The translations under genes and the position numbers were made by a program. Below, piece after piece: positions 1 through 5,168 of a stretch of 6,657 nucleotides of DNA (positions are counted from its first letter, which is position 1; each line of letters starts with the position of its first letter). The stretch comes from Gammaproteobacteria bacterium (GTDB taxonomy: Bacteria > Pseudomonadota > Gammaproteobacteria > SZUA-229): positions 1 to 6,657 of the forward strand of contig DROB01000404.1 in assembly GCA_011321985.1 (NCBI GenBank), given 5' to 3'. The notes beneath the pieces were generated by a model. That model was not told where the DNA came from. It saw only the letters and a list, made by a program, of their open reading frames with translations, and searched no databases.

Positions 1-67
1 GCATTACCTGATGGATGTCATGGATCAGCCCCGAGTGCAACCGTTGGCAGTGATTCAGGACTTTTGA
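1..67 (+). CDS. C-terminal tail of an unidentified gene (partial, enters from the left edge)
   Basis: The frame beginning at base 2 is open and reads HYLMDVMDQPRVQPLAVIQDF before a TGA at 65-67. The composition looks like an ordinary amphipathic C-terminal helix of a soluble protein. If it is real, the gene converges on the minus-strand gene ending at 55 and the two coding ends overlap by 13 bases, with no room for a terminator between them. The fragment is too short to assign a family. Another plus frame is also open at the window edge, so this is a judgement based on protein-like composition and on the frame ending where the opposing gene ends. Confidence 0.4.
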   Translation, partial: HYLMDVMDQPRVQPLAVIQDF

Positions 68-735
68 ACATCACTCATATCGATACTACGATCCAGGCTC
101 GAGTATCGAGAAAGCGTTTCCGATGACGCTCTCAGCATATCATCGAGGATATACTGCACCGATCTTTCACGCATATCATGGCTGTATAAGACGATCAGCG
201 TCAGATTTTCGCGCACCTTAAGTAATTTCCAGGCCATATCATCGACCGTTCCTGATCGATCAAGCCAGAACAATGATCGTTCTCCACGGTGAAAAAAAAC
301 ATTCATCTCACCCTGTTCGGTGCCAGCGATACGAAGATGTGTCGTTAGAATCTGATCAAGCCGGCAAAACTTGCTCATCTCTACCGGATATTGCAGCGGA
401 ACTCTGGCGATGCCGTTCTCATCCAGCCACTGTTGCATCGATGATTGCATTCCATTATTCAGGCCTGCGTCTTTGCGGATATCCGCATAAGCTAAAGTAA
501 CCAGTGCGGGAGGCTGCAGATAAGCGGTAATTAATACGAACAGCAACAATGATGCCACCAGTGAGCCCATCCACTTAGCCACACCTGTCATACCCGCATC
601 AGAATAGCTTCCTGCTTCTGCCTGCCGCTGTTGCTTTAATGTTTGCTGCAGCCCCCCTAACTGTGTATCTGATAGTGACCTGCTCACATAATATTCTCGT
701 AAAGCCTGTTTGATATTTTGTTTTTCGTCACTCAT
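55..735 (-). CDS. Putative single-pass membrane anti-sigma factor
   Basis: This 226-residue protein has a charged, Gln-rich cytoplasmic N-terminus (about 1-50), one hydrophobic segment at about 52-74 (KWMGSLVASLLLFVLITAYL) and a presumably periplasmic C-terminal domain (about 75-226) with one Cys at 124 in a CRLDQ motif. Its ATG overlaps the TGA of the upstream sigma factor gene (ATGA, 732-735), so the two are translationally coupled. A small N-terminal domain, one transmembrane helix and a sensor-like C-terminus, placed directly after an ECF sigma gene, is the classic anti-sigma arrangement. No zinc-binding HxxxCxxC motif is visible, so it is not a ZAS-type anti-sigma. I do not recognise a named family with certainty; the role rests on topology and operon context. 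No terminator is visible between its stop codon and the window edge. Confidence 0.62.
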   Translation of the reverse strand: MSDEKQNIKQALREYYVSRSLSDTQLGGLQQTLKQQRQAEAGSYSDAGMTGVAKWMGSLVASLLLFVLITAYLQPPALVTLAYADIRKDAGLNNGMQSSMQQWLDENGIARVPLQYPVEMSKFCRLDQILTTHLRIAGTEQGEMNVFFHRGERSLFWLDRSGTVDDMAWKLLKVRENLTLIVLYSHDMRERSVQYILDDMLRASSETLSRYSSLDRSIDMSDVQKS

Positions 736-1241
736 AAAGACGACCTCTCACATATGGCATGCGTTTCCTCAGCCATACCTCCAAGCTGCACTCTGATACG
801 CTTTTTTAAGCGATGTAATTTTGACAATATCGTACCCCTGGGTCTTTCATAGATACCGGCAATCTCTGCTATGGTATGTTCTTCCACTGCCCACAGATAT
901 AACAGTTCATTCTCTTCAGCATTTAATCCTGCCAGTAACCGATGTAACTCCTGTTGATTAATCAGTACATCTATCATGGCATCATCGTCGATCGCTCCGA
1001 TATACGATATCTCATCATTTTCGATCGATACCATTGGTACCCGTTTTTTATGCCGTTCCAGGTCAAAATAGAGGTGCCGGATAATCGTCCTGATATACGC
1101 CGATGGCTTCTCGACCGATGCTACTGGTTTTTTCAGATAGCGCTCTAGTGCTTCCTGCACGAGATCACAGGCCATTTGCTCATGCGCTGACAATGACAAT
1201 GCATACCGGTATAGCTGATTTAGTTCCTCTTTATTAAACAT
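732..1241 (-). CDS. ECF-type (sigma-70 family) RNA polymerase sigma factor
   Basis: At 169 residues the protein has the compact ECF layout with no region 1.1 or 3. Region 2 lies at about 1-66: the segment around DLVQEALERYLKK (26-38) and the following PSAYIRTIIRHLYFD match the core-binding and -10 recognition helices. Region 4 lies at about 100-152: LNAEENELLYL, then the helix-turn-helix EEHTIAEIAGIYERPRGTILSKLHRLKKRI, which would bind the -35 element. The linker (about 67-95) is short and acidic. The ATG at 1239-1241 is preceded by a weak GAAGG about 5 bases away. The gene is first in an operon with the membrane protein that overlaps its stop codon, and it is divergent from a P460 cytochrome gene. 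Its target genes cannot be read from the sequence, but autoregulation is plausible given the candidate promoter upstream. The sigma-70 family call is firm; the ECF subgroup is not assigned. Confidence 0.85.
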   Translation of the reverse strand: MFNKEELNQLYRYALSLSAHEQMACDLVQEALERYLKKPVASVEKPSAYIRTIIRHLYFDLERHKKRVPMVSIENDEISYIGAIDDDAMIDVLINQQELHRLLAGLNAEENELLYLWAVEEHTIAEIAGIYERPRGTILSKLHRLKKRIRVQLGGMAEETHAICERSSL

Positions 1242-1270
1242 TGTGCCTTCGTTAAGGAGCCTCTGATCAA

Positions 1271-1308
1271 GTCCGGATAGAACAGGTTACGACTCAGATG
1301 TTCCGGAC
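1271..1308. repeat. Inverted repeat GTCCGGA / TCCGGAC
   Basis: GTCCGGA at 1271-1277 and its reverse complement TCCGGAC at 1302-1308 are separated by 24 bases. The arms bracket the candidate -10 and overlap the -35 of the sigma operon promoter, which makes an operator or regulator half-sites possible. The two arms are 31 bases apart, about three helical turns. It could also be chance, since TCCGGA is itself a palindrome. Confidence 0.35.
1277..1304 (-). promoter_or_regulatory. Candidate ECF-type promoter of the sigma/anti-sigma operon
   Basis: Read on the minus strand, GGAAC (1304-1300) is followed by a 17-base spacer and TTCTAT (1282-1277). GGAAC is the classic -35 core of many ECF promoters, and the spacing is close to that of sigma-E-like promoters (GGAAC, about 16-17 bases, TCTGA-like). 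Transcription would start near 1270, about 30 bases before the sigma gene ATG. This fits autoregulation, which is usual for ECF factors. The match is by eye to one site only. Confidence 0.35.
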
Positions 1309-1420
1309 ACAAGAAATTTTTCCACCACTTGACCAAAGACCCCTCAAAAAAACATGGCCTGATTTACCGCATCCAGTATCTAGACGTTTGAACTGAGAAT
1401 ATGATTGCAAAATAACATAA

Positions 1421-1447
1421 GGGCGCCTCTATTGATTGATCGTGCCC
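1421..1447 (+). repeat. Dispersed 27-bp repeat, single copy
   Basis: The sequence starts GGGCGCCTCTATTGATTGAT and ends GTGCCC. It matches the arms of the paired element at 6432-6585 with a few substitutions (GGGCATCTCTATTAATTGAT… ATGCCC). Like them it has complementary 6-base ends (GGGCGC/GTGCCC, one wobble pair) around a 15-base centre. Only one copy lies in this intergenic region; I found no inverted partner nearby. Confidence 0.6.
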
Positions 1448-1578
1448 TCGGAATGGATAGATAACGACAAATCTTTCAATTACGGTAAAAACATGCAATC
1501 AAATTTACAACTCGTACGTCATAACAGAGAACAGGATAATCCGTCATTACTTTCAACCCTATCTGTAAGGTAAATATT

Positions 1579-2085
1579 ATGAAATTCAAACCAGCAGCCA
1601 GCATTTTTCTGAGCCTGGCCATCTTTAGCCCGTCACTATTCGCAGAAGGATCGGTCAAACCCGCCCCCAATGGCATTACCCTGCCAGAAGCGTATAAGGA
1701 CTGGCGAGTGATATCTATATCACACCGTACCGACAACCATTCTCTACGGAGCATTCTGGGAAATGATATTGCGGTAAAAGCCGCACGCTCCGGTAATACC
1801 CATCCATGGCCAAGAGGTTCTATACTTGCAAAATTAGTCTGGAAAGAAAAAGCCAAAGAACACTGGCCGACTGCCATCGCACCCGATAGATTCGTACATG
1901 CAGAGTTCATGTTCAAAGACAGCGAAAAATACAGGTCAACCGGTGGCTGGGGCTATGCACGCTGGTTGGGTATGGATCAAAAACCTTATGGTAAAGACAG
2001 TGATTTTGCACAGGAATGCGTCACCTGCCATACCCCGGTCAAAGATAATGACTGGGTATTTACCACACCGGCTATCATGCCGTGA
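1579..2085 (+). CDS. Periplasmic cytochrome P460-family mono-haem protein
   Basis: The 168-residue protein starts with a Sec signal peptide (MKFKPAASIFLSLAIFSPSLFA, likely cleaved before E23). One c-type haem site, CVTCH (147-151), sits close to the C-terminus, followed by TPVKDNDWVFTTP, the typical ending of P460 and cytochrome c'-beta proteins. The LPEAYKDWRVIS opening (35-46) and the GGWGYARW segment (122-129) are also P460-like. Family members include hydroxylamine- and NO-oxidising enzymes and NO-binding proteins. The haem-crosslinking lysine of true P460 would be expected in or near the KLVWKEKAK stretch (85-93), but I cannot tell which lysine or whether the crosslink forms, so catalysis is open. 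The length is complete for the family. AAGG at 1567-1570 lies 8 bases before the ATG. The gene is divergent from the sigma operon and ends in its own terminator. Confidence 0.85.
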   Translation: MKFKPAASIFLSLAIFSPSLFAEGSVKPAPNGITLPEAYKDWRVISISHRTDNHSLRSILGNDIAVKAARSGNTHPWPRGSILAKLVWKEKAKEHWPTAIAPDRFVHAEFMFKDSEKYRSTGGWGYARWLGMDQKPYGKDSDFAQECVTCHTPVKDNDWVFTTPAIMP

Positions 2086-2095
2086 GAACGCCACT

Positions 2096-2125
2096 ATCAA
2101 CCGGCCCATCGATGGGCTGGTTGAT
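2096..2125. repeat. 30-bp near-palindrome just after the P460 stop codon
   Basis: The two halves, ATCAACCGGCCCATC and GATGGGCTGGTTGAT, are complementary except for one G-T (wobble in RNA) pair at 2103/2118. It begins 10 bases after the stop codon. In RNA it would form a very stable hairpin with a minimal loop. No U-tract follows, so it is not a standard intrinsic terminator. It could protect the mRNA 3' end, act as a pausing site, or be a dyad binding site. Confidence 0.6.
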
Positions 2126-2171
2126 GTACTCTAATCCGGAAAAACACTGATCAGAGAACGAGCATCAAGCG

Positions 2172-2210
2172 ATAAAAAGGCGCAGAAAAATAATTTCTGT
2201 GCCTTTTTAT
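2172..2210. terminator. Bidirectional intrinsic terminator between P460 gene and dsbC
   Basis: A 17-bp stem (2172-2188 with 2194-2210) contains AAAAAGGCGCAGAAA and TTTCTGTGCCTTTTT, with one G-T pair, and closes on the 5-base loop AATAA. The A5 and T5 runs flanking the GC part give a U-tract on either strand. It therefore serves both the rightward P460 gene, ending at 2085, and the leftward dsbC gene, ending at 2306. Confidence 0.88.
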
Positions 2211-2305
2211 ATAACGATAGGATATGACTTTTATATTACCTGTAACGTGCCATCACAGATAGATCTGACCTGATCATTTCCGATGACAGACACCGGCAAA
2301 CTTAC

Positions 2306-3025
2306 TTACTTGCGCAGCTCAGCGACCAGCTTATCAACGGGGACATACCCTGGCAGTAATGTACCATCTTCCAGAACGATTGCCGGAGTACCTCGAACAC
2401 CCAGTGCTCGTGCAACTTTCATGTGCTCCTTAATCGGATTATCACAGGATTTTTCTTCGATTTCACCACCGGCTTTTGCGATATCCAGTGCACCTTGCCG
2501 ATCATCCGAGCACCATACACTGATGGTTTTTTTCATATCGGACGCGCCTTTCAGTGGCATAAAAATATAACGTACCTGTACATCATTTTTCAGATACTCA
2601 GGAATCTCACTGTGTAAACGACGACAGTAAGGGCAATCCACATCTGTCACAACCGTTATGGTGTTCTTAACTTTTCCCGGTGTATAGACCACCATCTTGT
2701 CCGCACCCAGTTTATCGATAGCCGCCAGCCGAATAGTCGACTTGGCATCTTCGCTGATATTTATCTGGCTTTTCAGATCGAACAGATCACCTTCTATCAT
2801 GTATCGAGCACCGACATCCATATAAACGACCTGTGGACCAACGATGACTTCGTATAACCCCGCAATGGGTGTTGTTGATATCTTGGTCGGTTTTACGTTT
2901 GGCATGCTTTTAGCTAATGCCTGCCTCAGGTTTTCCACCGCATTGCCCCCATCAGATGAAGCTGCATTGGCAGAATAAGGGGCTAAAAACGAGATAAGTA
3001 ATATAAATAAAGGGAACAGTTTCAT
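2306..3025 (-). CDS. dsbC: Thiol:disulfide interchange protein DsbC (periplasmic disulfide isomerase)
   Basis: DsbC rearranges wrong disulfides in periplasmic proteins and is kept reduced by DsbD. Numbering from the possible upstream GTG: signal peptide to about SANA|A (24), DsbC N-terminal dimerisation domain about 27-90, linker helix, then a thioredoxin-fold domain from about 115. The active site CPYC is at 134-137 (E. coli has CGYC), the cis-proline loop is GTP at 215-217, and C175 and C197 fit the second, structural disulfide. I chose the ATG at 3023-3025 (239 residues) because it begins directly with MKLFPLFILLISFL, a clean signal peptide. An in-frame GTG at 3032-3034 would add three residues; neither start has a good ribosome binding site. 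It lies downstream of xerD as in E. coli, but about 140 bases away and with its own promoter. recJ is absent from the next position. Confidence 0.93.
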   Translation of the reverse strand: MKLFPLFILLISFLAPYSANAASSDGGNAVENLRQALAKSMPNVKPTKISTTPIAGLYEVIVGPQVVYMDVGARYMIEGDLFDLKSQINISEDAKSTIRLAAIDKLGADKMVVYTPGKVKNTITVVTDVDCPYCRRLHSEIPEYLKNDVQVRYIFMPLKGASDMKKTISVWCSDDRQGALDIAKAGGEIEEKSCDNPIKEHMKVARALGVRGTPAIVLEDGTLLPGYVPVDKLVAELRK

Positions 3026-3074
3026 TAGGTGCACGCTGGTTAATGGTTAATTTCTATGTATCAAGACAACATGG

Positions 3075-3103
3075 ATTATAGTTAATTCCATCGGATGTGG
3101 CTA
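3075..3103 (-). promoter_or_regulatory. Sigma70-like promoter for dsbC
   Basis: On the minus strand, TAGCCA (3103-3098; 4/6 to TTGACA) is followed by a 17-base spacer and a perfect TATAAT (3080-3075). Transcription would start near 3068, leaving a leader of about 43 bases before the dsbC ATG at 3025. This suggests dsbC can be expressed independently of xerD. Confidence 0.6.
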
Positions 3104-3167
3104 TAACAGAGAAATAAGCCGAAAAAGAACCACATTCTGCCACCGTGGTAACACCGAAATGTTGCAC

Positions 3168-4109
3168 TCAGGCACGAGGATGGTGTGACTGATACATATC
3201 GCGTAATCGCTGATCCGCGACGTGCGTATAAATCTGAGTGGTCGAAATATCACTGTGACCTAATAACATCTGCACTACACGAAGGTCTGCACCATGATTC
3301 AGCAGATGTGTAGCAAATGCATGCCGCAGGGTGTGAGGAGATAGATGATCCACCGGGATACCCGCTATCAGAGCATACCGCTTCACCATATACCAGAACG
3401 CCTGTCGACTCATTGCCCGGCCCCTACGGGTAACGAATACCTCATTGCACTGACTCAAAACTTTTCTCCCCCCCCCCTTTTTTGACAATAATAGCGGTCG
3501 AGATTGTTGATAATACTGCATCAACCAGTCAAGGGCGATCTCTCCGACAGGGACCAGTCGCTCTTTATCGCCTTTACCGATCACTCGGATAACGCCCTGC
3601 TGCAGCGATATCTGTGATAGCTGAAGATTGATCAACTCACTGACCCGCAGCCCTGTGGCGTACAGGATTTCGAGCATCGCCCGATCTCTCAACCCCAGAT
3701 CATCACTGATATCAGGCGCAGCGAGCAGATCGTCAATTTGTTGCTCATTTAATGAGAGCGGTAAGGAACTCTCTCCTTTTGGAGATTCCAGCAAGTGGGT
3801 CGGATCTGCAGTGATCTTGTTCTCACGGTATTGATAGTGATAGAACCGACGCAATGTTGATAACAGACGAGCCACAGAACGACGTTTTTGATTCGCGGCA
3901 TAATTGAAAGCGAGAAAATCCTGAATAGTATCGGTACTGACAGTAAGCAATAACTGATCTTTTCCTTTTAACCAGAGCGCGAACCCGGCCAGATCATTTC
4001 GGTAAGCCGATAACGTGTTCTCACTTAGACCGTTCTCCATCCATAGGTGATCGGTAAACCGTTCGATTACGGTCTGTTCGGCAGATGATAGTTGATCAAA
4101 TTTTGACAT
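3168..4109 (-). CDS. xerD: Site-specific tyrosine recombinase XerD
   Basis: XerD acts with XerC at dif to resolve chromosome dimers, activated by FtsK at the septum. The 313-residue protein has the N-terminal SAM-like core-binding domain (about 10-95) and the catalytic domain (about 115-300). All catalytic residues are present: R155 (ATGLRVSE), K179 (GKGDKE), H259 and R262 (HTLRHAFATHLLNHGADLR), H285 (LLGHSD) and nucleophile Y294 (QIYTHV). The ending SHHPRA is nearly that of E. coli XerD, so it is called XerD rather than XerC or a phage integrase. It is longer than E. coli XerD (298); about eight extra residues lie between K179 and H259, around SKKGGGRKVLSQ (209-220), a loop encoded by an A6G10 homopolymer. 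One-base slippage there would truncate it. The ATG at 4107-4109 lacks a strong ribosome binding site. dsbC lies downstream on the same strand. Confidence 0.95.
   Translation of the reverse strand: MSKFDQLSSAEQTVIERFTDHLWMENGLSENTLSAYRNDLAGFALWLKGKDQLLLTVSTDTIQDFLAFNYAANQKRRSVARLLSTLRRFYHYQYRENKITADPTHLLESPKGESSLPLSLNEQQIDDLLAAPDISDDLGLRDRAMLEILYATGLRVSELINLQLSQISLQQGVIRVIGKGDKERLVPVGEIALDWLMQYYQQSRPLLLSKKGGGRKVLSQCNEVFVTRRGRAMSRQAFWYMVKRYALIAGIPVDHLSPHTLRHAFATHLLNHGADLRVVQMLLGHSDISTTQIYTHVADQRLRDMYQSHHPRA
3468..3483 (-). repeat. A6G10 homopolymer tract inside xerD
   Basis: On the coding strand six A (3483-3478) run into ten G (3477-3468), read TCA AAA AAG GGG GGG GGG AGA. The frame is intact with ten G. 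One extra G leads to a TGA after about nine codons (…GAG TCA GTG CAA TGA). One G fewer leads to TGA even sooner (…AAG TTT TGA). Either product keeps R155 and K179 but loses H259, R262, H285 and Y294. The A AAA AAG heptamer is also in the phase of a -1 ribosomal slippery site. Confidence 0.9.
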
Positions 4110-4157
4110 ACTCAGGGTTATTCCTATTATTTGACATGTTCCCGTATCGCTACAGGA

Positions 4158-4163
4158 ATTATA
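4158..4163 (-). promoter_or_regulatory. Possible -10 element for xerD
   Basis: A perfect TATAAT reads on the minus strand at 4163-4158, just after the upstream terminator and about 50 bases before the xerD ATG. The positions 16-18 bases upstream fall inside the terminator hairpin and do not resemble TTGACA, so the promoter would be weak or need an activator. It is called because xerD sits behind a strong terminator and needs its own start. Confidence 0.35.
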
Positions 4164-4167
4164 GGCG

Positions 4168-4200
4168 AAAAAAAACCACTCACATAGATGAGTGGTTTTT
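4168..4200. terminator. Strong intrinsic terminator after the histone-like gene
   Basis: A perfect 12-bp stem, AAAAACCACTCA (4171-4182) with TGAGTGGTTTTT (4189-4200), closes on a 6-base loop. On the minus strand the eight A at 4168-4175 become a U-tract, ending the transcript of the histone-like gene 40 bases past its stop codon. The T5 run at 4196-4200 would also allow rightward termination. Confidence 0.88.
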
Positions 4201-4240
4201 CCAGGAAGTTATCCCGAAAGTCCAGGTGGACCTTTTACGA

Positions 4241-4978
4241 CTAGCGACGCTTGCGGCGTTTTGGCTTAATGGCTTTTTCAATCTTAGCCATCTCTTTCTT
4301 CGACCAACTTTCCACAAACCGGGCTACGGCAGCTTCTTTCCTCTCAGCCATCCTGATCAGAAGATCCTGGCGTTTCCTGGTCGTCGCTACTTCAGCTTTT
4401 GCATCAGCTACAGCAGTCGCAGCAGCGGCTACACGATCACGTAATTTCTGCTTGGCAAGGGCAGCGTTCTCCCTGGCCTTCTTCTTACGTTCGGCAGCTG
4501 CTTTTTTCTTTGCCGCTAATGCTTTACGCTTAGCGGCTGCGGCCTTTTTTCTGGCTGCAGTTGCCCTCTTCTTAGCTGCAGCAGCGCGCTTTTTAGCCGC
4601 AGCTGCTTTTTTCCTGGCCGTCGCCTTCTTCTTGGCTGCCGCCGCTCTCTTGGCTGCTGCTGTAGATTTTTTAGCGACTTTTTTCTTCACTACTTTTTTC
4701 TTGGCCACCTTCTTTTTAGCGACCTTTTTCTTAGCTACTTTCTTTTTAGCGACCTTTTTCTTAGCTACTTTCTTTTTAGCCACTTTCTTTTTAGCTACTT
4801 TTTTCTTCGTTACTTTACGTTTAGCTACTTTTTTCTTTGTTACTTTTTTCTTAGCTACTTTACGTTTAGCTGGTGCTTTACGTTTAGCTACTTTCTTCTT
4901 GGTAACTTTACGTTTAGCAGGTGCTTTACGCTTCGCTACCTTTTTCTTTGTTGCTTTTTTCTTTGTTGTACGAGCCAT
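4241..4978 (-). CDS. Histone H1-like lysine/alanine-rich DNA-binding protein
   Basis: At 245 residues the protein is extremely basic. Residues about 6-104 are tandem five-residue units of the KKKVA type, with KRKAP and KRKVT variants near the N-terminus. Residues 105-170 are an AAAKK(R/K)-rich block. Residues 170-238 are a less repetitive, probably coiled-coil helix (RVAAAATAVADAKAEV… RFVESWSKKEM) ending in RRKRR. Such low-complexity Lys/Ala proteins (histone H1-like, AlgP/HC2-like) bind DNA non-specifically and compact or bridge it; that role here comes from composition. It has no signal peptide and is presumably nucleoid-associated. The ATG at 4976-4978 follows an AGGGGA about 9 bases away. 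It is transcribed alone, from the promoter at 5012-5039 to the terminator at 4168-4200. Because such tracts evolve by slippage, homology to a named protein cannot be judged from the repeat region. Confidence 0.8.
   Translation of the reverse strand: MARTTKKKATKKKVAKRKAPAKRKVTKKKVAKRKAPAKRKVAKKKVTKKKVAKRKVTKKKVAKKKVAKKKVAKKKVAKKKVAKKKVAKKKVAKKKVVKKKVAKKSTAAAKRAAAAKKKATARKKAAAAKKRAAAAKKRATAARKKAAAAKRKALAAKKKAAAERKKKARENAALAKQKLRDRVAAAATAVADAKAEVATTRKRQDLLIRMAERKEAAVARFVESWSKKEMAKIEKAIKPKRRKRR
4667..4963 (-). repeat. 15-bp coding tandem repeats (KKKVA units)
   Basis: About 20 degenerate units of 15 bases encode the Lys-Val-Ala repeats of the histone-like protein. In the centre a 30-base double unit is repeated exactly, at 4711-4740 and 4741-4770, which indicates recent duplication. 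Units are multiples of three, so gain or loss changes protein length without shifting the frame. Confidence 0.85.
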
Positions 4979-5011
4979 CTTAGAAGTCCCCTTTTGTGAG
5001 TTACGTTCGAA

Positions 5012-5039
5012 AGTATAAAACGAAATTCTAATTTAGCAA
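5012..5039 (-). promoter_or_regulatory. Sigma70-like promoter of the histone-like gene
   Basis: On the minus strand, TTGCTA (5039-5034; 4/6 to consensus) is followed by a 16-base spacer and TATACT (5017-5012; 5/6). The expected start is near 5005, about 27 bases before the ATG, leaving room for the AGGGGA ribosome binding site. An A/T-rich region with two A7 tracts lies directly upstream and could work as an UP element. Confidence 0.58.
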
Positions 5040-5069
5040 ACTTTTTTTACATTTTACAAACTTTTTTTA
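5037..5069. repeat. Direct repeat CAAACTTTTTTTA, 20-bp period
   Basis: The 13-base sequence occurs exactly at 5037-5049 and 5057-5069. The period is 20 bases, about two helical turns, so the two A7/T7 tracts lie on the same DNA face. The first copy abuts the -35 of the histone-like gene. Phased A-tracts bend DNA; the pair could be a curved upstream element or a protein-binding tandem site. Confidence 0.6.
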
Positions 5070-5092
5070 TCAATCAAATAAATTACTTAACG

Positions 5093-5113
5093 ATCAATTT
5101 ATTTTTAATTGAT
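5093..5113. repeat. AT-only inverted repeat ATCAATT / AATTGAT
   Basis: The arms at 5093-5099 and 5107-5113 flank a 7-base T-rich loop. It lies downstream of the TraF-like gene and upstream of the histone-like promoter. A stem with almost no GC and no proper U-tract is a poor terminator, so it may be an operator-like dyad or only a product of AT richness. No better terminator for the TraF-like gene is visible in 4979-5168. Confidence 0.25.
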
Positions 5114-5168
5114 ACGTTTTTAAGATTATCGAGTGCAATTATCTTTAAATTTCAGATTAAAAATACAT

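Larger units (their letters stand above)
1242..1578. other. Divergent intergenic region between sigma factor and P460 gene
   Basis: This 337-base stretch has no convincing gene. It holds a 7-bp inverted repeat and an ECF-like promoter close to the sigma gene, one copy of a dispersed repeat (1421-1447), and the leader of the P460 gene. An 11-base sequence, AGAACAGG(T/A)TA, occurs at 1279-1289 and again at 1528-1538 with one mismatch, once near each divergent gene; its meaning is unknown. No good sigma70 promoter for the P460 gene is evident. GATAAT at 1535-1540 lacks a recognisable -35. Confidence 0.6.

Noticed and set aside
1476..1916. 146-codon minus-strand frame overlapping the P460 gene start
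   Set aside because: The plus-strand frame has a signal peptide, a CxxCH haem site and family motifs. The minus frame has no recognisable features.
3168..4109. XerD-like protein as a phage or integron integrase marking a mobile island
   Set aside because: The ending SHHPRA, the full XerD motifs and the dsbC neighbour identify the chromosomal housekeeping XerD. No attachment-site duplication or tRNA is seen.
4251..5018. 255-codon plus-strand open frame antisense to the histone-like gene, encoding FFLAT repeats
   Set aside because: It is the mirror of Lys-rich codons: AAA/AAG read as Phe/Leu on the other strand and stops are rare there. The minus-strand gene has a promoter, ribosome binding site and terminator; this frame has none.
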